Assembly (NCBI GenBank): GCA_026982235.1
Contig: JALSHM010000031.1
Coordinates: forward strand, 1-6,066
From: Robiginitomaculum sp.
Lineage (GTDB): Bacteria; Pseudomonadota; Alphaproteobacteria; Caulobacterales; Maricaulaceae
Length of the DNA: 6,066 nt
Direction of reading: 5' to 3'
The notes below the pieces were generated by a model, which was given only the letters and a program-made list of their open reading frames with translations, searched no databases and was not told where the DNA came from. Positions 1 to 5,529 of this stretch are shown piece by piece (the stretch's first letter is position 1; each line of letters begins with the position of its first letter). Both the position numbers and the translations under genes were made by a program.

Positions 1-816
1 TTATCGGCATGGCGTTTCCTCAAACCTGCCATCATTTCCACGGCATTACTTGGCGTGGTCTGGGCTACGGCCTTTAATCCGTTAGCATCCCTCTCCCAAT
101 CAAAATATAAGGACGTTGTGACGAAAATCACTACAGACGGAAAACCAACTCAGACCATAGAAAAATCCATTTGGCTACGCGAGGGCAATGATGACGGCTA
201 TACTGTCATTCACGCTTTATCTGCAAATATCGAGGAACATGTCCTGTTCAATGTTACCTTCTATACATTCGATAAAACCCCCGACGGTAATGCCCACTTC
301 TCAACGCGGTATGATGCCGCCCGCGCAGACTTGTCTAAAGATGGGTTTTGGACTCTGTCGGCGGTTACAGAAAACGAAGACGGGAAAGCGCCGAAAGTTT
401 TTGATACGATCACCATAAGCTCTTCTATAACTTGGGAAACTTTGCGCACCCGCTCCCAAACCAATCCAAACCCACCATTTTGGCAAATAAAATCCGAAAT
501 CAAAAAAGCTAAAGATGCCGGGTTTGATACGACACGCCTATTCATGCACTTGCACAAATTACTGGCTTTACCTCTAACCTTGGTTGCCATGGCGATTATT
601 GCCGCAGGCGCTTCATTGAACTTATCTCGCGAAGGTGGCACATTACGGCTGCTAATTTCCGGGGGAGCATTAGGATTTGGGGTATATTTCGTTGACAATC
701 TGATAGGAGCATTTGGGGAAACGGGTACGCTTCCACCTGTAGTCGCCGCTTGGTCTGTGCCCTTACTTGTGCTATCCTCTGGCTTGGTGTTATTATCATG
801 GAAAGAAGACGGATAG
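1..816 (+). CDS. lptG: LptG, LPS export ABC transporter permease (C-terminal part, 5' end outside window)
   Basis: LptG is an inner-membrane permease that, with LptF and the ATPase LptB, extracts lipopolysaccharide from the inner membrane and passes it to the periplasmic Lpt bridge. The frame is open from base 1 without an upstream stop, giving 271 visible residues before TAG at 814-816. The GTG at 55 is internal, since the upstream codons encode the conserved start of a membrane helix (AWRFLKPAIISTALLGVVWA). The order seen is: one membrane helix ending in the typical FNPLA turn; a hydrophilic periplasmic domain of about 150 residues (about 90-530), expected to be the beta-jellyroll; then three membrane helices at about 559-618, 649-714 and 739-801. 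Family marks are HKLLALPLTLVAMAIIAA, GFGVYFVDNLIGAFGETG, LPPVVAAW and the terminal KEDG. LptF normally lies just upstream. LptF is the main alternative, but the LPPVVAAW...EDG ending favours LptG. Identification is from recalled family motifs. Confidence 0.93.
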   Translation, partial: LSAWRFLKPAIISTALLGVVWATAFNPLASLSQSKYKDVVTKITTDGKPTQTIEKSIWLREGNDDGYTVIHALSANIEEHVLFNVTFYTFDKTPDGNAHFSTRYDAARADLSKDGFWTLSAVTENEDGKAPKVFDTITISSSITWETLRTRSQTNPNPPFWQIKSEIKKAKDAGFDTTRLFMHLHKLLALPLTLVAMAIIAAGASLNLSREGGTLRLLISGGALGFGVYFVDNLIGAFGETGTLPPVVAAWSVPLLVLSSGLVLLSWKEDG

Positions 817-896
817 CGTATGATGTATTGCACGATGAATATAAATGTCTTAGGTAAAACGAAAATCTCTTCAGATGAGAATAAGGACTAAAGTAA
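817..896 (+). other. lptG-surA intergenic leader; no lptD present
   Basis: This 80-bp spacer is the only real intergenic DNA in the window. In many alphaproteobacteria lptD lies between lptG and surA; here there is no room for it and no recognisable remnant. The spacer carries the surA ribosome binding site near its right end. A TTGCAC at 828-833 is followed 17 nt later by TAGGTA, a poor -10 match, so I do not call a promoter. A 23-codon open frame (820-891) is probably chance. The 10-mer GAAAATCTCT occurs at 861-870 and again across the surA start at 899-908. A weak pairing of GTCTTA (847-852) with TAAGGAC (882-888, one bulge) could fold over the ribosome binding site. Confidence 0.7.
883..887 (+). 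promoter_or_regulatory. Shine-Dalgarno site for surA
   Basis: AAGGA lies 9 nt before the ATG at 897. It is the only clear Shine-Dalgarno match on the + strand near a start codon in this window, and it supports 897 as the surA start. Translation of surA therefore appears to begin independently of lptG. Confidence 0.75.
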
Positions 897-2153
897 ATGA
901 AAATCTCTACTTCAAAACTTTTATCAACATTTGCACTTGGCGTGGCGGCAATGCTCACATATGCGCCCCCGTCCTTTGCGCAAGCGGCTCACGGTATCGC
1001 AGCTGTTGTCAATGATGATGTCATCACGACCTATGACCTGCGGCAACGGAGCCTATTTATGATGGCGACCCAGGGGATCGAGCCAACAGAGGAAGCCAAG
1101 CGGCAAATTCTAGCCCAAGCCATGCGCAATTTGGTCGATGAGAAGCTACAAATCCAAGAAGCCCGAAAATATGATCAGACAATCTCCGATGAGGCCGTCG
1201 CAAACGGCGTGCGAAACATTATTAGCCGCAACGGCATTAGCGTCGAAGAATTTGCGAACCGTCTAGCCCAAGCAGGTATTTCTATCAGCACTTTGCAAGA
1301 TCAGGTGCGCTCGGAAATCGCATGGCAGCGGATTATTGGTGGTCTATATGGTTCGCGCATCCGTATTAGTGATGCGCAAATAGACGAAACCCTGACCCGC
1401 GTATCTGCAAATGCTGACAAACCAAGCTATCGTGTCGCAGAGATTTATATTGAAGCCACGCCCGACATTGGCGGTATGAACGGTGCCATGCAGGGTGCCG
1501 AAGCCATGATCGAACAACTTGGTCAAGGTGTGCCGTTTCAGATCCTCGCCAGACAATTTTCCTCAGCGCCGTCTTCTGCTAAAGGCGGCGACATTGGCTG
1601 GATCCGCGAAGGTGAACTGCGCGAAGAAGTTAACATCGTCCTGACACAAATGGAAAAAGGTCAAATTTCCAAGCCAATACCTGTACCCGGCGGGGTTTAT
1701 GTTGTTGCCTTGGTCGACAAAAGAATATCAACCTCGGAAACATTTTATAATTTGAACCAAATCAATTATCAAATTACCGATCAATCCGAATTACCCGCAG
1801 CTAAGGCGGCTTTAAAAGCTGCGGCAGCGGCAGCAAAATCCTGTGATACTTTGAAAAAAGATGTTGCGGGCATTGAGGGTGTCGGCACCAGCGAAATGGG
1901 CGAAATCCGCGCCGGAGATTTAACCGAAGATATATTAGCTGTGCTGGCTGCCACTAATGTCGGCGAAGTTTCTACGCCTATGGCCACAGGTAGCTCTTTA
2001 GTCTCTGTCATGGTTTGTGATCGCACTGTTCGCGGTTCTGGCATTCCGTCACGCGACGAAGTTGAAAACCGTCTCTTAGCCCAACAAGAAGCGCAGGCTT
2101 CGCGGCGTCATTTACGCAATCTGCGCCGCAAGGCCACTATTGTTTCGCGCTAA
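897..2153 (+). CDS. surA: SurA-type periplasmic chaperone / parvulin-like peptidyl-prolyl isomerase
   Basis: SurA escorts unfolded outer-membrane proteins through the periplasm to the BAM complex. The 418-residue protein begins with a signal peptide: basic n-region (K2, K7), hydrophobic core at 8-22, and a likely cleavage after A28 (SFA|QA) or A30. The SurA N-terminal chaperone domain follows at about 32-175, with AAVVNDDVITTYDL near its start. One recognisable parvulin domain spans about 178-277, with FQILARQFSSAPSSAKGGDIGW and GQISKPIPVPGGVYVVAL. The remainder (about 280-418) resembles a degenerate second parvulin/C-terminal helix unit, with an alanine-rich stretch at 301-313 and two cysteines (C316, C374). 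Against my recollection of the active E. coli P2 domain, the two histidines and the aspartate of the active site are E182, Y268 and A224, so isomerase activity is doubtful while chaperone function is plausible. The ATG has a good AAGGA site. The stop TAA overlaps the pdxA start by one base. Confidence 0.92.
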   Translation: MKISTSKLLSTFALGVAAMLTYAPPSFAQAAHGIAAVVNDDVITTYDLRQRSLFMMATQGIEPTEEAKRQILAQAMRNLVDEKLQIQEARKYDQTISDEAVANGVRNIISRNGISVEEFANRLAQAGISISTLQDQVRSEIAWQRIIGGLYGSRIRISDAQIDETLTRVSANADKPSYRVAEIYIEATPDIGGMNGAMQGAEAMIEQLGQGVPFQILARQFSSAPSSAKGGDIGWIREGELREEVNIVLTQMEKGQISKPIPVPGGVYVVALVDKRISTSETFYNLNQINYQITDQSELPAAKAALKAAAAAAKSCDTLKKDVAGIEGVGTSEMGEIRAGDLTEDILAVLAATNVGEVSTPMATGSSLVSVMVCDRTVRGSGIPSRDEVENRLLAQQEAQASRRHLRNLRRKATIVSR

Positions 2154-3154
2154 TGACTTTTTCTGTTTCTGGTGCTAAGCCGCTTGCACTAACCATAGGC
2201 GACCCAGCGGGTATTGGGCCAGAAATAACCCACAAAGCTTGGCAGGCTATGCGAGAAACAAACGAAAGTTTTTTCGTCATAGCCGATCCGATGTTTTACC
2301 CCAATGTGGCTATTATAGATAGACCGGAACAAGCCGCTAGCAAATTTAAAAATGCCCTGCCCCTCCTGCCCATAGACTGCCCACAAATTATCCCTGGCCA
2401 GCCCGACACCAAAGCCGCAGGCGCAATCATAAAATCTATAGATATGGCGGTAAAATTCGCACAAACGGGGCAAGTGGCCGCTGTCGTTACTAACCCTATC
2501 GCCAAAGAAGTCCTGTACCGCGCCGACTTTAAACATCCAGGGCATACCGAATATTTGGCGGATCTAACAAATGCCTCCCTGCCCGTTATGATGCTCAGCG
2601 TTCAAAATCCCCAAGCCACTTTGCGTGTAGCTTTGGTTACTATTCACATGTCTTTGCAAGACGTGCCGAGCGCCGTGACCGGGGATTTGATCACCCGCAC
2701 AGCCAAAACATTATACAAAGCATTGCGCCGTGATTTCAACATAAAGAATCCCCGCATTGCTATGGCCGGGCTTAACCCCCATGCAGGCGAAGGCGGGGCT
2801 TTGGGGTGCGCCGAAATAGAAACTCTCAATCCAGTAGCAGAGAAACTCCGCGCGGCAGGTATTGATATTTCAGATGCCAGACCCGCTGATACATTGTTTC
2901 ACACAGAAGCTCGCCAAGGCTATGACGCAGTGCTGGCTATGTATCATGACCAAGGGCTAATCCCGGTGAAAACTCTAGACTTCCACGGTGGTGTCAACAC
3001 GACCCTCGGCCTGCCTATCATCCGTACATCACCCGACCACGGCACAGCATTTGATATTGCGCGCAGCGGTGATAAGGCGAGACCAGATAGCTTAATCGCT
3101 GCCATTAAGGCAGCACGCATGATGGCAGATTGTCGGGCACAATATGACGGATAA
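2153..3154 (+). CDS. pdxA: PdxA, 4-hydroxythreonine-4-phosphate dehydrogenase
   Basis: PdxA is a cytoplasmic NAD(P)-dependent enzyme of the DXP-dependent pyridoxal 5'-phosphate pathway. It oxidises 4-phosphohydroxy-L-threonine, and the product goes to PdxJ. The 333 residues match the usual family length. Visible signatures are LTIGDPAGIGPEI at 12-25, the substrate-binding HPGHTE at 128-133, and three histidines in conserved contexts that match the divalent-metal ligands: H165 (TIHMSL), H210 (GLNPHAGEGG) and H265 (MYHDQGLIP). The end carries TLGLPIIRTSPDHGTAFDIA at 284-303. The start ATG is embedded in the surA stop (TAATG at 2151-2155). No good Shine-Dalgarno sequence precedes it, so translation probably depends on ribosomes finishing surA. 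Its 3' end overlaps rsmA by 11 nt. Nothing is truncated and all recognised key residues are present. Confidence 0.97.
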   Translation: MTFSVSGAKPLALTIGDPAGIGPEITHKAWQAMRETNESFFVIADPMFYPNVAIIDRPEQAASKFKNALPLLPIDCPQIIPGQPDTKAAGAIIKSIDMAVKFAQTGQVAAVVTNPIAKEVLYRADFKHPGHTEYLADLTNASLPVMMLSVQNPQATLRVALVTIHMSLQDVPSAVTGDLITRTAKTLYKALRRDFNIKNPRIAMAGLNPHAGEGGALGCAEIETLNPVAEKLRAAGIDISDARPADTLFHTEARQGYDAVLAMYHDQGLIPVKTLDFHGGVNTTLGLPIIRTSPDHGTAFDIARSGDKARPDSLIAAIKAARMMADCRAQYDG

Positions 3155-3995
3155 CCTCAACACTCTGCCGCCCCTGCACAATGTCTTGCAAAGACACGGC
3201 CTGTTTGCCAAGAAAAGCCTAGGCCAACACTTTTTACTGGATCTCAATCTAACCGATAAGATCGCACGCCTCGCCGCACCCCATCCTGTTATATTAGAAG
3301 TCGGCCCTGGCCCTGGCGGCTTAACCAGATCGCTTTTGCTGGCAGGCGCGGAGCAAGTATTTGCAATAGAAAAAGACGAACGGTTTTTGCCACCCCTCCA
3401 AGACATTATTGAAGCTTCAGCAGGGCGGCTTGTGGTCAATAATACAGATGCTCTGCAAGTCGACGCGGCAGAGCTTACGGATATTCGCCCCATACGCATT
3501 TGCGCCAATTTGCCTTATAATGTCGGCACCAAATTGTTGGTCAACTGGCTCACTGCCAAGCCCCAATTTTGGGATCGTATGGTGTTGATGTTACAAAAAG
3601 AAGTGGCGATGCGCGTAGTCGCCGAACCAGGTAGTAAAGCATATGGTCGGCTAGCCGTACTGGCTGGATCCATCGCCCACGGCCATATTTCCTTTGACAT
3701 TCCTGCCAGTGCATTCACCCCGCCACCAAAAGTCGACAGTGCTGTTATCGTGCTAGATATTTTGCCTGAAAACCAGCGTTACAAAGATCTAAAAACTCTA
3801 GCCCAAATCACCGCCGCTACCTTCGGCCAGCGCCGTAAAATGCTACGCAAGTCATTAAAACAATTAGCAAATATCCACAATATAAGCTTGGATAAGTGGC
3901 TAGAAAGCGCAGAAATAAATCCGACAGACAGGCCAGAGACCGTGGATATTAAAGGCTTTCATAGGCTAGCGGAAAACTTACCGCCCCTCGGTTAA
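3144..3995 (+). CDS. rsmA: RsmA (KsgA), 16S rRNA dimethyladenosine transferase
   Basis: RsmA uses S-adenosylmethionine to dimethylate two adjacent adenines in the 3'-terminal hairpin of 16S rRNA (A1518/A1519 in E. coli), a late step in 30S assembly. The 283 residues include the N-terminal KKSLGQHFLLD at 23-33, SAM-binding motif I ILEVGPGPGG at 50-59, the acidic AIEKDER at 74-80, and the NTDAL segment at 100-104. The catalytic NLPY motif is at 122-125, and MLQKEVAMRV at 149-158 is typical. The C-terminal signature FTPPPKVDSAV is at 191-201 and TFGQRRKMLRKSLK at 226-239. The start lies inside pdxA in another frame (11-nt overlap) without a strong Shine-Dalgarno site, suggesting coupled translation. 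The stop TAA (3993-3995) lies inside the convergent gmk gene. The surA-pdxA-rsmA order matches many Proteobacteria. Confidence 0.97.
   Translation: MTDNLNTLPPLHNVLQRHGLFAKKSLGQHFLLDLNLTDKIARLAAPHPVILEVGPGPGGLTRSLLLAGAEQVFAIEKDERFLPPLQDIIEASAGRLVVNNTDALQVDAAELTDIRPIRICANLPYNVGTKLLVNWLTAKPQFWDRMVLMLQKEVAMRVVAEPGSKAYGRLAVLAGSIAHGHISFDIPASAFTPPPKVDSAVIVLDILPENQRYKDLKTLAQITAATFGQRRKMLRKSLKQLANIHNISLDKWLESAEINPTDRPETVDIKGFHRLAENLPPLG
3978..3995. other. 18-bp tail-to-tail overlap of rsmA (+) and gmk (-)
   Basis: The last six codons of both genes, stops included, are the same base pairs read on opposite strands with codon boundaries aligned. The rsmA stop TAA (3993-3995) is the complement of a Leu TTA codon in gmk, and the gmk stop (3978-3980) is the complement of Leu279 TTA in rsmA. 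There is no space for an intrinsic terminator. A 4-bp stem ACCG/CGGT around CCCCT lies here but has no T-run. The two mRNAs must therefore overlap at their 3' ends. Confidence 0.9.
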
Positions 3996-4640
3996 CGCCT
4001 TTACGAACGACCCTAGCCACATTTGACGGCGACGTTTCATGCGCTCTGCGGCCACAATGGTACGTAGCTCTTCCATAGCTACTTCTAAATCATCATTAAC
4101 GATAATATAGTCATATTCCGCCCAATGGCTCATCTCAGATTCTGATTTTGCCATGCGTTTGGCTATGGTAGCTGCACTATCTTGGGCGCGGGTTTGCAAG
4201 CGGGTTTCTAACTCGCGTTTGCTGGGCGGCAAGATAAATATCTTGACCAAATCATCCCCTGCAGCTTGGGTTAATTGTTGCGCCCCTTGCCAATCTATAT
4301 CAAATAATACGTCCTTGCCATCCGCCAATGCAGCCTCCACGGGGTCGCGCGGCGTGCCGTAATAATTATCAAAAACCTTGGCATGTTCCAAAAATTCGCC
4401 GTCGTCTATCATGTCTGAGAACTTTGTCTTGCCGATAAAATAATAATCAACACCTTCCTGTTCGCCTGAACGCGGACGCCGCGTTGTCGCAGAAACCGAC
4501 ATGGTCATATTGGTGTTATCCGCCAATAATTTTCGGGTCATCGTGCTTTTTCCCGCCCCGGACGGTGAAGAAAGCACTACCATCAAACCACGGCGATTTT
4601 GCTTCAATATATCTAAATTATTAGAACCTTTATTCGACAT
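3978..4640 (-). CDS. gmk: Gmk, guanylate kinase
   Basis: Guanylate kinase phosphorylates GMP (and dGMP) to GDP with ATP in the cytoplasm, an essential step of purine nucleotide supply. With the ATG at 4640 the protein has 220 residues. It shows the P-loop SSPSGAGKST at 24-33, the GMP-binding VSATTRRPR at 49-57 and GVDYYF at 63-68, YYGTP at 93-97, and the FDIDWQGAQQL core at 113-123. The lid region R-rich segment TRAQDSAATIAKRM lies at 150-163. I prefer ATG 4640 because AGGGAG sits 10 nt upstream. An in-frame TTG at 4667 would add nine residues but has only a weak AAAAG upstream and would lengthen the overlap with yicC. With ATG 4640 the overlap with yicC is 11 nt, and the ribosome binding site lies inside yicC. 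It is last in the mltG-yicC-gmk unit, and its end overlaps convergent rsmA. Confidence 0.95.
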   Translation of the reverse strand: MSNKGSNNLDILKQNRRGLMVVLSSPSGAGKSTMTRKLLADNTNMTMSVSATTRRPRSGEQEGVDYYFIGKTKFSDMIDDGEFLEHAKVFDNYYGTPRDPVEAALADGKDVLFDIDWQGAQQLTQAAGDDLVKIFILPPSKRELETRLQTRAQDSAATIAKRMAKSESEMSHWAEYDYIIVNDDLEVAMEELRTIVAAERMKRRRQMWLGSFVKALTEGR

Positions 4641-5529
4641 TGGCAGCTTGCTCCCTGAATTGTTCAATCAGACTTTTCATATCCAACCCTATTTGTGTCA
4701 ACTCTATATCCGTTGACTTGGAACAAAGCGTATTGATCTCTCGGATAAACTCTTGGCTTAGGAAGTCCAGTTTCCGCCCAATCGGTGAACCCTTTTTCAG
4801 CAAGGTTTTGGCTTGGGCAATATGTGCGTCCAGCCTATCTAATTCCTCGCGCACATCAGCTTTGATAGCCAGTAAAGAGGCCTCTTGTATCAGCTTATCT
4901 TGCGGTAGGTTTTCGCCGAGTAAATCCGCTAGTTTTTGTTCGAATTTCCGCTTTATATCATCTGCTAATGCGCCTTCACAAATGCGCGCCTTGACAATTA
5001 AATTTTCAAAGGCTTCCACATTAGCCCATAATATTTTTGCCAACGCCGCCCCCTCAATATTGCGGGCTTGGGTTAAAGAGGTCAGCATATCTTCCAGGCT
5101 TTTGAGTATCTCTTGATTTCGCGCTTTGAACTTGGGTATGGCGGCACTCTGCGTGCTTTCGCTAACCACGCCACGCACCAAATAAAACCCGTCCAATCTT
5201 GGAGCTGTAATTTGCGGATTTTCCGCACACACTTTTGCCGCATTATCAATTAAAGTTTGCAACCACGTTTTATTTATAACATAATTATCATCCCCAGCCG
5301 AAGCCTGCATGTCCAAACTAATTTGTAAATTTCCGCGTGTCAGCGCCTCTTTCACTTTGCGGCGTATCAACGGGTCTAAGCTTTCAAAACCAGCCGGTAA
5401 ACGCAGACGCATATCCAAGTTTTTGCCATTTACAGCGCGGACTTCCCATGTCCATATATTCTCGCCACCACTATCGTCTACAAATTGCCCCTGTGCGCGG
5501 CCATATCCCGTCATACTGTTCAAGCTCAT
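4630..5529 (-). CDS. yicC: YicC family endoribonuclease
   Basis: YicC proteins are cytoplasmic; E. coli YicC has been reported as an endoribonuclease involved in small-RNA turnover. The 299 residues are close to the usual family length of about 290. The hallmark N-terminus SMTGYGRA is at 5-12, followed by WEVRAVNGKNLDMRLRLP at 28-45, which is typical of the N-terminal domain. The C-terminal DUF1732-type domain is seen in REELDRLDAHIAQA at 227-240, SPIGRKLDFLSQEFIREINT at 248-267, SKSTDIEL at 270-277, and the ending IEQFREQAANVE. The start ATG 5529 overlaps the mltG stop as ATGA and has AAGGA 8 nt upstream. An internal Met6 is possible but less likely, since MSLxSMTG is the common beginning. 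Yic family genes next to gmk are common in alphaproteobacteria. The RNA substrate in this organism is unknown. Confidence 0.93.
   Translation of the reverse strand: MSLNSMTGYGRAQGQFVDDSGGENIWTWEVRAVNGKNLDMRLRLPAGFESLDPLIRRKVKEALTRGNLQISLDMQASAGDDNYVINKTWLQTLIDNAAKVCAENPQITAPRLDGFYLVRGVVSESTQSAAIPKFKARNQEILKSLEDMLTSLTQARNIEGAALAKILWANVEAFENLIVKARICEGALADDIKRKFEQKLADLLGENLPQDKLIQEASLLAIKADVREELDRLDAHIAQAKTLLKKGSPIGRKLDFLSQEFIREINTLCSKSTDIELTQIGLDMKSLIEQFREQAANVE
4651..4656 (-). promoter_or_regulatory. Shine-Dalgarno site for gmk, inside yicC
   Basis: Read on the minus strand, AGGGAG lies 10 nt before the ATG at 4640. It falls within the last codons of yicC and downstream of the alternative TTG start at 4667, so it supports the shorter 220-residue Gmk. 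Confidence 0.65.

Noticed and set aside
261..833. Long minus-strand open frame opposite lptG
   Set aside because: It is antisense to clear LptG coding sequence, shows no recognisable domain and has no ribosome binding site of note.
828..856. Possible promoter TTGCAC-17 nt-TAGGTA upstream of surA, or TATAAA at 840-845
   Set aside because: The first has a poor -10 and the second has no -35 at 15-18 nt; a lone hexamer in AT-rich DNA is not enough.
820..891. 23-codon open frame in the lptG-surA gap as a leader peptide
   Set aside because: There is only a weak GGA upstream, no attenuator-like codon run and no terminator/antiterminator pair; most likely chance.
1801..1836. Alanine-rich stretch of SurA as a repeat or frameshift artefact
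   Set aside because: The reading frame continues smoothly with sensible sequence on both sides; it looks like an ordinary helical low-complexity segment.
4640..5116. Plus-strand open frame opposite yicC
   Set aside because: Its low-complexity, Ser/Leu-rich translation is what the complement of YicC codons would give; no family is recognisable.
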